Shown: positions 1 through 8,557, numbered from the stretch's first letter. The stretch is 64,000 nt of DNA from Rhizobium sp. ZPR4 (GCF_040215725.1 NZ_CP157968.1:1426001-1490000); one strand, 5' to 3'. Program-made: numbers and translations. Notes: generated by a model from the letters alone, not told the origin.

Positions 1-257
1 CGACGCAAGCCTATAAGGCCGCCATCAACGGCACCAGGAAGCTTGTCGGCACCGTCTCCGGCGGCTGGCCACTGACGGCCGAAATCGCCGTCACGACGAA
101 GAAGGGTGCTGGCCTTGCCGACGCCCTCACGCTCGCCATCAATGATCGTATCAAGGACGGCAAGTATGGCGAAGTGCTGAAGCACTGGAGCCTGACTGCC
201 GAAGGGGTCGATCAATCCAAGACCAACCCACCGGGCCTGCCAAAGAGCGGTTCGTAA
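1..257 (+). CDS. ABC transporter substrate-binding protein, C-terminal part (5' end outside window)
   Basis: Open from the window edge (first full codon at position 3) to TAA at 255-257, about 84 residues. The visible part carries VGTVSGGWPLTAEIAVTTKK and the tail TNPPGLPKSGS. This aligns along its length with the C-terminus of the next gene (VGTLSAGWP..., NPPGLPKF), so the two are paralogues in tandem. The family is the periplasmic polar-amino-acid type solute-binding protein (SBP_bac_3). The ligand is not visible. Only 77 bases separate it from the GTG start of the paralogue, so co-transcription is likely. Partner permease genes, if any, lie upstream of the window. Confidence 0.8.
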   Translation, partial: TQAYKAAINGTRKLVGTVSGGWPLTAEIAVTTKKGAGLADALTLAINDRIKDGKYGEVLKHWSLTAEGVDQSKTNPPGLPKSGS

Positions 258-334
258 AGTTGGTCGAGCGGACCGGTGCCGGTGGGGCCCGCGCCGGTCC
301 GCTCCCGTCCATCTCAAATGGAGATACAGTTTCC

Positions 335-1273
335 GTGACGATCCCTACTATTTTCAGAACTACGCTTGCCGCCATGGTGGCGATTGCCTTGACAGGCTTT
401 GCTCCGGCAATGGCAGCTGAAGACTTCGACCTGAGCCCGGAACAGCCCGGACGCATCCGCGCTGCGAAAGACGAAGCGGCGATCGTCGCTATTCCAAAGG
501 ATTTCAAGTTCGTCACGCCCGGCACGTTCACCGTGGCGGTTGCGCCAGGCGGTCCGCCGCTTGCGACCTATGCGACGGATGCCAGGACTGTCGTGGGCGC
601 CGATCCGGATTATGCCTATGCCGTCGCCGATGCGCTCGGTTTGAAGCTCGAGCTTGTCCCGGTCGCGTGGATCGATTGGCCGCTAGGACTGACTTCGGGC
701 AAATATGATGCCGTCATCTCCAATGTCGGTGTCACCGAACAGCGCAAGGAAAAGTTCGATTTCTCCACCTATCGTCAGGGCCTGCACGGCTTCTTCGTCA
801 AAAGCGGCAGCAAGATCACCGGTATCAAGGAGCCGAAGGATGCGGCCGGTCTGCGCATCATCGTCGGCGCCGGCACCAATCAGGAGCGCATCCTGCTGAA
901 ATGGAGCGACGAGGATGTCGAAGCCGGCCTGAAGCCCATCGAACTACAATATTATGACGACGATGCGGCAAGTCTCCTGGCTCTCCAGTCCAATCGCGCC
1001 GATGTCATCGTGCAGCCGCACGCCCAGCTCGTCTACATCGCCGCTCGCGACAAGAACATCAAGCGCGTGGGTACGTTGAGCGCCGGTTGGCCAGATCGCT
1101 CGGATGTCGCTATCACCACGCGCAAGGGCAGTGGCTTGGCAACTGCACTGACCCTCGCAACGAACGGACTGATCAAGGATGGCACCTACGCCAAGATCCT
1201 CGACCATTGGCATCTTGCAGAAGAAGCCTTGCCGAAATCGGAAACCAATCCGCCGGGCCTGCCGAAGTTTTGA
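335..1273 (+). CDS. ABC transporter substrate-binding protein (SBP_bac_3 / polar amino acid type)
   Basis: Periplasmic ligand-binding component of an ABC importer, about 312 residues. I chose the GTG at 335 because GGAGA lies at 320-324, ten bases upstream, and because translation from there opens with a Sec signal peptide (VTIPTIFRTTLAAMVAIALTG...APAMAAEDF). The open frame back to 260 adds only low-complexity residues. The mature part has typical two-lobe features: an early FTVAVAPGGPPLATY strand, DYAYAVADALGLKLELVPV, and a GLTSGKYDAVISNVGVTEQRK segment. It is a paralogue of the truncated gene before it. The oxidoreductase gene follows 12 bases later, so the ligand may be its substrate or a related sulfur or amino compound; this is inference. 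Confidence 0.85.
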   Translation: MTIPTIFRTTLAAMVAIALTGFAPAMAAEDFDLSPEQPGRIRAAKDEAAIVAIPKDFKFVTPGTFTVAVAPGGPPLATYATDARTVVGADPDYAYAVADALGLKLELVPVAWIDWPLGLTSGKYDAVISNVGVTEQRKEKFDFSTYRQGLHGFFVKSGSKITGIKEPKDAAGLRIIVGAGTNQERILLKWSDEDVEAGLKPIELQYYDDDAASLLALQSNRADVIVQPHAQLVYIAARDKNIKRVGTLSAGWPDRSDVAITTRKGSGLATALTLATNGLIKDGTYAKILDHWHLAEEALPKSETNPPGLPKF

Positions 1274-1285
1274 GGAGATAGCCGC

Positions 1286-2326
1286 ATGAGCCGTAACGAC
1301 GCATCGATCAGCCATATCGGCTTTCTCACCCCCGGAAACTATCCGGATGAGGATCCGCTAGCCGGCCTGGAGCAGACCCTGCAATTGCTCGAATACGGGG
1401 AAGGGAGAGGGTTCAACAGCGCCTGGGTTCGCCAACGGCATTTGGAACCCGGCATTTCCTCGGCGAGTGCTTTTCTCGCCGCCGCGACACAGCGGACGCG
1501 CAAAATCGAGCTAGGCACCGCCGTCATACCCATCGGCTACGAAAGCCCGTATCGGCTCGCCGAGGATTTGGCGACGGTGGATGTACTGTCGCGCGGACGT
1601 TTGAATATCGGTCTGAGCGCCGGCCGGCCGCTGCATGCGGATCTGATCGGGCCGCTTGCTTTCGATGGCGATTGGGAGAGCCACGACTTTTCCCATCAGA
1701 GGGTGCTGCGCTTCGCCGACAATCTGAGGGGCGCCTATCTCGGCAATCAGGATACGGTCATCAAGACGCCCTTCGGTCCGCAGCGTCCGCGGCTTCAGCC
1801 TTATGCGAAAGGCTTGATCGATCGCATTTGGTATGGGGGCGGTTCGCTGCGGTCTGCCGAATGGGCCGGCCACAACGGCTTCAATCTGCTGATCGGCAAT
1901 GTCACCACGGGCGAGCAGACAGACGATTTCTTCGTTGCGCAGCAGCGGCAGCTTGAAACCTATCGCGCTTCCGGCGGCGACACGAGGCGGGTGGCGCTTG
2001 GCCGGGTCATTGTGCCCTTCGACAGCGCGGATGCGATCACTCGTAAGCGTTATACCGACTATGCCGCCGGCCGCTATGAGCGGACGCTTTCACCCCAAGG
2101 CGAACGGCGAACTCTCTTCGCCCGCGATATCGTCGGTTCGTCGGATGAGATATTGGAGCGCCTGCGCAAAGATCCGATCCTGCCGCATGTCAGCGAATTC
2201 CGGCTGGAGCTGCCCTACGAGTTTCATGATGAGGAATATCGCCAGATCATCCATGACTTCGTGACATCGATCGCCCCGGAGCTTGGTTGGAAAGAGACCA
2301 CGCTTCTGCGCCGATCGGCATCCTGA
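1286..2326 (+). CDS. LLM-class flavin-dependent oxidoreductase
   Basis: A 346-residue luciferase-like monooxygenase; family members use reduced FMN and oxygen on substrates such as sulfonates, sulfides or long-chain compounds. The start is supported by GAGGAGA about 8 bases upstream. The sequence shows the TIM-barrel signature of the family: an N-terminal GFLTPGNYPDEDPLAGLEQTLQ segment, FNSAWVRQRHL, RTRKIELGTAVIPIGYESPYRLAEDLATVDVLSRGRLNIGLSAG (the conserved flavin-side block), and a C-terminal SSDEILERL segment. It sits 12 bases after the solute-binding protein and just before a terminator, so it closes that operon. The substrate cannot be read from sequence. Confidence 0.88.
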   Translation: MSRNDASISHIGFLTPGNYPDEDPLAGLEQTLQLLEYGEGRGFNSAWVRQRHLEPGISSASAFLAAATQRTRKIELGTAVIPIGYESPYRLAEDLATVDVLSRGRLNIGLSAGRPLHADLIGPLAFDGDWESHDFSHQRVLRFADNLRGAYLGNQDTVIKTPFGPQRPRLQPYAKGLIDRIWYGGGSLRSAEWAGHNGFNLLIGNVTTGEQTDDFFVAQQRQLETYRASGGDTRRVALGRVIVPFDSADAITRKRYTDYAAGRYERTLSPQGERRTLFARDIVGSSDEILERLRKDPILPHVSEFRLELPYEFHDEEYRQIIHDFVTSIAPELGWKETTLLRRSAS

Positions 2327-2354
2327 GGGCTGCGGCCGTCCCGCATCCGCAATG

Positions 2355-2392
2355 CCGGATCGACGGGTTCTACGCCCGTCCGGTCCGGTTTT
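2355..2392 (+). terminator. Rho-independent terminator after the LLM oxidoreductase gene
   Basis: Left arm 2355-2367 pairs with right arm 2375-2388: 13 base pairs with one bulged C and one G-T wobble around a 7-base loop, followed by TTTT at 2389-2392. It lies 28 bases after the stop codon at 2326 and before the convergent gene ending at 2411. Confidence 0.75.
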
Positions 2393-2410
2393 GCACTGAA
2401 GTAGCCCAGG

Positions 2411-2836
2411 CTATAGCATCGGTTGGCAGCCGGAAGAGGTCGCGGCGTCCTCTCCCTTGAGGATCCGCTCGGCAAGCTGCAGCGCTTCTTCTCGGGAAGC
2501 GACGATTTCCATTCTCATCCCGAAAGCCTTCGTCGCAAGGCTCATCTGCAACTGCATAGCGGTGCGCTTGATGATGCTTGCCTCGATGCCGATCACTGCC
2601 CTGCAAACCGTCGCAAGTGCCGTCTTGTTCTTCTTGAGCCAGATGCCGCGCGCCTTGCGATCCTCATGCTCGTCGCCTTCCATGATGACGACGAAAGGCA
2701 TTGAGAGGTCGAGCAGGGCGTCCATTTCCCGCTCCCATTGTTTTGAATAGCCCGGCTGCACAGAGGCAGCGGATTGGCGCACAATCGGCCACAGGGACAC
2801 ATCGTGAAAGGCGAAGACGGTTGGATCGATTGTCAT
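2411..2836 (-). CDS. Hypothetical protein coupled to the FAD monooxygenase
   Basis: A 141-residue soluble protein that I do not recognise. I chose the ATG at 2836 (MTIDPTVFAFHD) because the stop codon of the upstream monooxygenase (2847-2849) is embedded in the ribosome binding site TGAGGAAA, seven bases before this ATG, which implies translational coupling. It has one early WPIV segment, a hydrophobic FVVIMEGDEHEDRKARGIWLKKNK stretch, an alanine/isoleucine-rich helix (VCRAVIGIEASIIKRTAMQ), and a Glu/Leu-rich C-terminal helix (ASREEALQLAERIL). The alternating strand-helix pattern and the C-terminal EEALxLAExxL helix recall SpoIIAA/STAS-like folds, but this is a weak impression. No membrane segment or signal peptide is seen. 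Confidence 0.7.
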   Translation of the reverse strand: MTIDPTVFAFHDVSLWPIVRQSAASVQPGYSKQWEREMDALLDLSMPFVVIMEGDEHEDRKARGIWLKKNKTALATVCRAVIGIEASIIKRTAMQLQMSLATKAFGMRMEIVASREEALQLAERILKGEDAATSSGCQPML

Positions 2837-2846
2837 GCTAGTTTCC

Positions 2847-4037
2847 TCAGGCAATCTTATCGGTTACGGCAGCAAACAGCATCGCCGCACCACGTTCCGA
2901 CGTGTCGATGGCGTGCGTCGCGCGTTCGCGCATGTCGGCCTCGTAATCCAGCAGGGCCGTGCAGGCCGTCTTCGGCTTCTTGCCGGCTTCGGCCAGGATC
3001 TGCGTCAGCATGCGAGCATCCTCGAGAGCGGTATTGGCGCCGAGTCCGCCCGCGGGGCTCATCGCATGAATGGCATCCCCCAGGAGGGTCACCGGACCGA
3101 ACGGCCAAAGGGCGTCGGGGCGCCCGGTTCTGACCGAGAGTGCGGCAACGGCCGTTGATTTGCTCCGGCTGATGATCTGCTTCAGCTCCGGATGCCAGCC
3201 GCGCATGGCGGTTCTGAGCAAGACGGGCAGATCTTGAGTATGGTCATATGTTTCCAGCCCCAGCCTTTCGCGGGGGCCGATCAGTGCCCAATAGAGATAA
3301 TCAGGGACCGGCGTGAGCTTGCAATCGGGCGCGAGCCTGCCGGCAAGGTTCGGGAGGTGGTCACGGAAACGCATGAGATCGAAGATTGCCGTGCACCCAT
3401 CGGCAAAGATCACCGTCGTTCCGTCCCCAAGCAGATCGGCGGCATCGTTCAACGGCATTCCGCTCTTGCCATAGACACAAATAGAACCCGTATCCGCAGG
3501 CTCGGCATAGGGTACCAGCTGCTGGCGCACTTGCGAATTCACTCCGTCGGCACCAACGAGCAGGTTGCAGGAAACCGAGGTTGCGCCTTCGAAATGCACC
3601 TCGACGTGGCCGTCATCCACGCAACGGTATCGTGTGAAGGCATGTCCGAAATGAACGTGATCCTCGATCCCCGACAGCAGGATTTCGCGAAGAGTGAGGC
3701 GATTGACGCTCAGATCGCCGCCGTCTTCATCCTCGCCGGCATCCCAGCTCACCGGCGTGCGCCCCGTGATGGGCAGAAGCTGAGGGGTCAGGAAGCACGC
3801 GGATCGAGGGCTCGCCGAAGCGGTCGCTCGAAAGAGATCAAGCAGAGCTGTCGGCAGGCATGATGCCAACGCTTTTTGTCCGTTTGCGTCGACACGGATG
3901 CGATAGCCTTGCAAGCGGCTATCAGCGGTCGGATCGCGCTCATACACGTCAAAGCGGATGCCGGCGCGCTGCAACCCCTGTGCAAGGCACAAGCCACCGA
4001 GGCCCGCGCCGATGATGACGACATGAAAGTCCTGCAT
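2847..4037 (-). CDS. FAD-dependent monooxygenase (aromatic hydroxylase-like)
   Basis: A 396-residue class A flavoprotein hydroxylase. It has the N-terminal dinucleotide-binding motif IIGAGLGG (residues about 8-15) with the acidic end of the second strand (DVYERD), the DG motif GADGVNSQVR in the middle, and the second FAD motif LLGDAIHAMSPAGGLGANTALEDA near residue 330. These three motifs and the length fit the PHBH/UbiH/TetX-like superfamily, which hydroxylates aromatic or polycyclic substrates with NAD(P)H. No membrane anchor is present. The gene is divergent from a cupin-AraC regulator 119 bases away and is coupled to the small protein downstream. The substrate is unknown. Confidence 0.87.
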   Translation of the reverse strand: MQDFHVVIIGAGLGGLCLAQGLQRAGIRFDVYERDPTADSRLQGYRIRVDANGQKALASCLPTALLDLFRATASASPRSACFLTPQLLPITGRTPVSWDAGEDEDGGDLSVNRLTLREILLSGIEDHVHFGHAFTRYRCVDDGHVEVHFEGATSVSCNLLVGADGVNSQVRQQLVPYAEPADTGSICVYGKSGMPLNDAADLLGDGTTVIFADGCTAIFDLMRFRDHLPNLAGRLAPDCKLTPVPDYLYWALIGPRERLGLETYDHTQDLPVLLRTAMRGWHPELKQIISRSKSTAVAALSVRTGRPDALWPFGPVTLLGDAIHAMSPAGGLGANTALEDARMLTQILAEAGKKPKTACTALLDYEADMRERATHAIDTSERGAAMLFAAVTDKIA

Positions 4038-4156
4038 GGGTCTTCTATTCCATTCACTGGTCGATTTTTGATCTTACGGGAGAAGGGTAGCCTAAGACGG
4101 CAGGAGCGTGATAACGACATTCGGTCTTTAAATGTTGCAAAGCGGCCAAACGAAAC

Positions 4157-4951
4157 ATGGATATCGAAGATATTGGCGACCGTCTCGACGGGCCGCCGCT
4201 CATCGCCTTCTGGGGATCGGATGAACCGGGCAGTGCCTTCCGCCTCGGGACTCAGGAATATGATTGGCACGCGCATGCGCGTGGGCAGCTGTTCTGCATC
4301 GAAAGCGGGCTCGTCCGTGTCGATACGCCAGATGGCTCCTGGCTCTTGCCGCCGCAGCGTGCGGGCTGGATTCCGCCTGGGATCATGCACAAAGCAGGGA
4401 TCAACGGCGTGCTGAGCGGCTGGGGCATCCTGCTGACACCGGACGCCAGCACCGGATTGCCGGCGACACCCTGCGTTCTGAGCGTGAGCGAGGTCATGCG
4501 GGCATTGGTGCGCCGCGCGACGACATGGCATTGGGAAGAAAAGCTCTCACCGCAGCAGCGTCGTCTGGCAGCTGTCTTGCTCGACGAAGTTCGGGCCGCA
4601 CCGCGCGAAAGCCTGCATTTGCCTATGCCGGCGGATCGACGCGCTTTGCGCATCGCAGACGCCGTCCTGCAGAACCCGGCCAGCGAGGAGACGCTTCATG
4701 CGTTGGCGTTGCGAGCGGGGGTCTCCGAACGATCGGCCAGACGGCTCTTCAATGCCGAAACGGGCATGTCCTTTGCCAACTGGCGGCAGCAGGCACGCTT
4801 GCTGCTTGCGCTTGAATATCTGAGTGCGGGCAAACCGATCGCTGAAGTAGCAGACGGCCTGGGATATGCGAGCGCCAGCAGCTTCATCGCCATGTTCCGG
4901 AAGGCCTTCGGCCTGTCACCGCGTCGCTATCTCTCCGTTCGGAAAGCTTGA
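4157..4951 (+). CDS. AraC family transcriptional regulator with N-terminal cupin
   Basis: 264 residues. The N-terminal half is a cupin sensor (YDWHAHARGQLFCIESGLVRV, then GWIPPGIMHKAG). The C-terminal 100 residues form the double HTH of the AraC/XylS family: ETLHALALRAGVSERSARRLFNAETGMSFANWRQQARLLLALEYL and then IAEVADGLGYASASSFIAMFRKAFGLSPRRY. It is transcribed away from the FAD monooxygenase, so it most likely controls that gene and itself from the shared 119-base spacer. The effector is unknown, probably a small aromatic or xenobiotic given the partner. Confidence 0.88.
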   Translation: MDIEDIGDRLDGPPLIAFWGSDEPGSAFRLGTQEYDWHAHARGQLFCIESGLVRVDTPDGSWLLPPQRAGWIPPGIMHKAGINGVLSGWGILLTPDASTGLPATPCVLSVSEVMRALVRRATTWHWEEKLSPQQRRLAAVLLDEVRAAPRESLHLPMPADRRALRIADAVLQNPASEETLHALALRAGVSERSARRLFNAETGMSFANWRQQARLLLALEYLSAGKPIAEVADGLGYASASSFIAMFRKAFGLSPRRYLSVRKA

Positions 4952-4972
4952 TACGAGCCTGGACGACAACAG

Positions 4973-5005
4973 AAAAAGGGCGCCGACGTGTGGGTCGGCG
5001 CCTTT
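4973..5005 (-). terminator. Terminator of the metal ATPase gene, probably bidirectional
   Basis: A perfect 9-bp stem, GGCGCCGAC (4979-4987) with GTCGGCGCC (4994-5002), and a 6-base loop. On the minus strand it is followed by a run of five U (A run at 4973-4977), on the plus strand by TTT at 5003-5005. It lies between the convergent AraC and ATPase genes, 8 bases past the ATPase stop. Confidence 0.85.
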
Positions 5006-5012
5006 GTGTGGT

Positions 5013-7361
5013 TTAGGCGGCTACCCGGCGAGGCCGAAGGCCGAGCAAGCGAAGCGCATTCATGGTGACGAGCACGGTTGCGCCGGTATCGGCGAGGATT
5101 GCCGGCCAGAGCCCGGTGATGCCGATGATCGTGGTCACCAGGAACACACCCTTCAGGCCGAGCGCGATGGTGATGTTCTGGCCGATGTTGCTCATCGTCC
5201 GCTTGGAAAGATCGATCATCTCGATGACATCTCCGACGCGGCCATGCAGCACGGCGGCATCCGCCGTCTCGAGCGCGACATCGGTCCCTCCGCCCATGGC
5301 GATCCCGACATCGGCGGCTGCGAGTGCGGGCGCGTCGTTGATGCCATCGCCGACCTTGGCAACGCGAAAACCCTGCCGTTTCAGGTCGCCGACAATCCGC
5401 TGCTTGTCTTCGGGCAGCAATTGCGCGCGAACTTCTATGCCGAGTGTCTTGCCGATTGCCTGTGCCGTGCGCTGATTGTCACCCGTCAGCATGATCGTCT
5501 TGATGCCCGCATCGGCAAGAGCCTTGAGGCCTGCGGCCGTATCGGCACGCGGCTCGTCGCGCATGGCGAGCAGGCCGGCGGCGGAACCCTTGGCAACGAG
5601 AATGGAGACGGTCTTTCCGTCGTCGTTGAGCGCGGCGATACGGACAGACTGTTCGGCAGTCAGTGAGATCCTATCAGCCGCTGCCAGCGGCGATCCGAGG
5701 AATACGTCGATACCATCGACCGTGCCGCTCACGCCCTTGCCACCGATTGCCTTCGCATCCATGATCTGCGGGATATCCGTTCCGGCTGCGGCCGCGCGGT
5801 CGAGGATTGCGCGAGCGAGCGGATGGCTGGAGCCGGTTTCGAGCGCGGCTGCCAGCCGCAGTACGTCTGTATCGCTCATGCCGAGACTAACGATATCGGT
5901 GACCTTGGGCTTGCCTTCGGTCAGGGTGCCTGTCTTGTCGAAAGCGACGGCGGTGACCTTGCCGATATTCTCGAGCACGGCGCCGCCCTTCAGCAACAGG
6001 CCGCGGCGGGCGCCGGCAGAGAGTGACGCCGCGATTGCCGCCGGCGTCGAGATGACGAGGGCGCAGGGGCAACCTATCAGCAGGATCGCCAGGCCCTTAT
6101 AGACCCACTCACTCCAGCCGCCGCCCAGGAACAGAGGCGGGATGACAGCGATGAGTGCGCCGACAACGACGACACCTGGCGTGTAATAGCGGGAGAAGCG
6201 ATCGATGAAACGCTCGGTCGGAGCCTTCGATTCCTGCGCTTCCTCGACGAGCTTGACGACGCGGGCGATGGTATTGTCGGACGCCGCCGCCGTGACGCGA
6301 ACCCGCAGCGCTGCGTCGCCGTTGACCGTGCCGGCAAAGACGGCTGCATCCACGCCCTTGCGCACCGGCGTGCTTTCGCCTGTCACCGGCGCCTCGTCGA
6401 TGGCGCTCTCGCCGGAAAGGATCACGCCGTCGGCCGGAATACGGTCGCCCGGGCGAACCAGGATGGTGGCACCGACGGCAAGGCTTTCGGCCTGCACATC
6501 GCGGGTCTTGCCATTCTCCTCAAGGAGGGCCGTCTTGGGCACCAGATCCGTCAGAGACTGGATGCTGGCGCGCGCCTTGCCGGCGGCGACGCCCTCCAGC
6601 AATTCACCAATCAGGAAGAGGAAGACGACGGCTGCGGCTTCTTCGCTGGCGCCAATGATAACGGCGCCGATGGCCGCAATCGTCATCAGCATCTCGATCG
6701 AGAACGGTGTTCCCATCCTTGCGGCCATGAAGGCCCGCCTGGCGATCGGCAACAAGCCCACAAGCATGGCGGCGGTAAAGATCCAGACATCCAGTGCAGG
6801 AACCAGCTTGCCGATCCCCCAGGCAGCGGCAAGCGCCAAGCCGCTGGCAATGGTCAGACGACCCTTGGCGGATTTCCACCATGGCCCGATGGTTGGCCCG
6901 TGATCGTGACCATGAAGACCAGCCACCGTGGCATCGCGCTCTTCGGAGGCGTGGCTATGACTGGAATGATCATGCCGATGGCCGGCGGCGCCATGATCGT
7001 GGTCGCCGTGATCATGATCGTGCCCAGCATGGTCATGATCGTGACTATGGGCATCCGATTTGTGATCGTAATGATCATGTCCACATCCGCAGGCATGATC
7101 GTCCTTCTCTACCTTTGGTGCGGGGGCGCTGCTTTGCGGCAGCGGGAAAACCTTGTAGCCGAGGCCCGTGACCCGCTTGGCGATGTTGGGCAGCAGATCG
7201 GGATCGCCCTGATGTCTGACCGTCATCGTGCCTGCTGTGACCGAGACGGAAACATCCTCGACACCCTGCAGCCGGCGAACGGCTGTGTCGATTTTCGCAG
7301 CGCAGGAAGCGCAGTCCATGCCCTCTACGCGATAGCGGCTCTGTTGTGTGGTCGATGTCAT
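5013..7361 (-). CDS. ZntA/CadA-type heavy-metal-exporting P-type ATPase with His-rich N-terminus
   Basis: A 782-residue P1B-type ATPase expected to pump Zn(II), Cd(II) or Pb(II) out of the cytoplasm. Domains in order: an N-terminal HMA domain with GMDCASC (Cys17, Cys20), a linker at about residues 89-154 with about twenty histidines in HDH repeats plus CGCG, transmembrane segments, the metal-site motif GCPCALVIS, the phosphorylation motif DKTGTLTEG, SSHPLARAIL (the HP locus), and the hinge GDGINDAPALAAADVGIAMG. The CPC plus HP layout is that of the PIB-2 (Zn/Cd/Pb) subgroup. A MerR-type promoter lies upstream at 7392-7422, but no merR gene is in the window, so the regulator acts from elsewhere. 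Confidence 0.93.
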   Translation of the reverse strand: MTSTTQQSRYRVEGMDCASCAAKIDTAVRRLQGVEDVSVSVTAGTMTVRHQGDPDLLPNIAKRVTGLGYKVFPLPQSSAPAPKVEKDDHACGCGHDHYDHKSDAHSHDHDHAGHDHDHGDHDHGAAGHRHDHSSHSHASEERDATVAGLHGHDHGPTIGPWWKSAKGRLTIASGLALAAAWGIGKLVPALDVWIFTAAMLVGLLPIARRAFMAARMGTPFSIEMLMTIAAIGAVIIGASEEAAAVVFLFLIGELLEGVAAGKARASIQSLTDLVPKTALLEENGKTRDVQAESLAVGATILVRPGDRIPADGVILSGESAIDEAPVTGESTPVRKGVDAAVFAGTVNGDAALRVRVTAAASDNTIARVVKLVEEAQESKAPTERFIDRFSRYYTPGVVVVGALIAVIPPLFLGGGWSEWVYKGLAILLIGCPCALVISTPAAIAASLSAGARRGLLLKGGAVLENIGKVTAVAFDKTGTLTEGKPKVTDIVSLGMSDTDVLRLAAALETGSSHPLARAILDRAAAAGTDIPQIMDAKAIGGKGVSGTVDGIDVFLGSPLAAADRISLTAEQSVRIAALNDDGKTVSILVAKGSAAGLLAMRDEPRADTAAGLKALADAGIKTIMLTGDNQRTAQAIGKTLGIEVRAQLLPEDKQRIVGDLKRQGFRVAKVGDGINDAPALAAADVGIAMGGGTDVALETADAAVLHGRVGDVIEMIDLSKRTMSNIGQNITIALGLKGVFLVTTIIGITGLWPAILADTGATVLVTMNALRLLGLRPRRVAA

Positions 7362-7391
7362 GTTTCGGTTCCAAATTTTCTCTTGGAACCA

Positions 7392-7422
7392 CTGCTACAT
7401 CCTCTAGTAACTAGAGGGACAA
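7392..7422 (-). promoter_or_regulatory. MerR-family (PbrR/CadR/ZntR-like) operator-promoter
   Basis: Perfect dyad CCTCTAG-TAA-CTAGAGG at 7401-7417. On the minus strand a -35 box TTGTCC (7417-7422) and a -10 box TAGCAG (7392-7397) flank it with a 19-base spacer. The overlong spacer with a dyad inside is the hallmark of MerR-activated metal promoters, and the dyad resembles the PbrR/CadR class. The ATPase start is at 7361, about 30 bases downstream. Confidence 0.75.
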
Positions 7423-7538
7423 GAGCAATTTTGCGTATTTTCGTGTGATTGTTCGCAGGTAGCGGCAATCGACCTTGCCGCACCCGTGATGCCACCCAGC
7501 TCCATGTGTCATTTGTCACGCCATGGTGCGGGGGAAGC

Positions 7539-8516
7539 CTATAGCTTCAGCAAAACCTTTCCAGCCTTGCCGGGCGCCAGCGAGGATTTCACGGCTTCCG
7601 CGATCTCCGTGATGTCATAGGCCGCTTCCACCGGCAGCTTGACTTCACCGGAGGCGACGCGGGTGATCAATTCGCTGATCAGCCGGCGGCGCTCTTCCGG
7701 CGGCATTGCTGCGCTGACCTTTGTGCCCCAGAAGCCCTTGATCGTAAGCTGCTTGAAGATGACGGCCCTTGAGGCGATCTGCATCGGCTTGCCGGCCGCA
7801 GTGCCGAAGGAAACCAGCAGGCCATTTTCGCCCAGAAGATCGGCCAGGTCATTGCTCGCGACACCACCGACGGAGTCCACCGCGGCGCGGATCGGCGCGT
7901 CGCCGATCATGGCACGCACCTTTGCCTTCCAATCTGTCGCGGCAGTCGAGACGGCGTTGCCGATGCCGAATGCGGACAGCTCGTCGATGCCGCCATCGCG
8001 CCGAACGAGATTGATCATGTGTATGCCGCGGCTGCGCGCCAGCATGGCAAGCGTTTTGCCGACTGCTCCGTTCGCAGCGTTCTGGATGATCCAGTCGCCG
8101 GGCTCGACATTGAGGGATTCCAGCAGCGAAATGGCGCTGAACGGCATGGCGATCAGCTGTGCTGCGGCCTCGTCGGAAATCACGTCGGGCACCGGAACGA
8201 GACTTGCCGCCGGCGCGGTGAATTGTTCGGCCCAGGTGCCATGGACGCCGGCCGCGACAACACGCTTGCCAATCAGCGTCTTGTCGACACCCGGTCCGAC
8301 GGCATCGACGAAACCGACCGCCTCACTGCCGCCGATGGCCGGCAAAATCGGCTTGTAGCCATAGGCGCCGCGCACGGTCCAAAGATCGTGATTATGGATA
8401 GGGGAGAGAATGGTGCGAATGCGCACATCTCCGGCGGCGGGCTCCGGCAGCGGCATGTCGGCCAGATAAAGGACCGCAGCCGGATCGCCGAAGACATCGT
8501 GGATGGCACTGCGCAT
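7539..8516 (-). CDS. MDR-family zinc-type alcohol dehydrogenase / quinone oxidoreductase-like protein
   Basis: 325 residues from the ATG at 8516, chosen because AAGGAAA sits 6 bases upstream. The open frame extends to 8561 but would overlap the TetR gene. The N-terminal GroES-like fold is followed by a Rossmann domain with NAANGAVGKTLAMLARSRGIHMINLVRR, the NADP-binding AxxGxxG-type motif of the 2-enoyl-reductase/quinone oxidoreductase branch. The structural and catalytic zinc cysteine clusters of true alcohol dehydrogenases are not visible. The probable role is NADPH-dependent reduction of quinones or reactive enals/enones. It lies 41 bases after a TetR gene on the same strand and is probably controlled by it. 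Confidence 0.85.
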   Translation of the reverse strand: MRSAIHDVFGDPAAVLYLADMPLPEPAAGDVRIRTILSPIHNHDLWTVRGAYGYKPILPAIGGSEAVGFVDAVGPGVDKTLIGKRVVAAGVHGTWAEQFTAPAASLVPVPDVISDEAAAQLIAMPFSAISLLESLNVEPGDWIIQNAANGAVGKTLAMLARSRGIHMINLVRRDGGIDELSAFGIGNAVSTAATDWKAKVRAMIGDAPIRAAVDSVGGVASNDLADLLGENGLLVSFGTAAGKPMQIASRAVIFKQLTIKGFWGTKVSAAMPPEERRRLISELITRVASGEVKLPVEAAYDITEIAEAVKSSLAPGKAGKVLLKL

Positions 8517-8557
8517 TGTATTTTCCTTGCGTGTTGACATGCTGGTCCTGCTTTGGA

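Noticed and set aside
6895..7100. Short repeated CATGATC-like units as a possible CRISPR or DNA repeat array
   Set aside because: They are codons of the His/Asp-rich segment of the metal ATPase, not spaced repeats.
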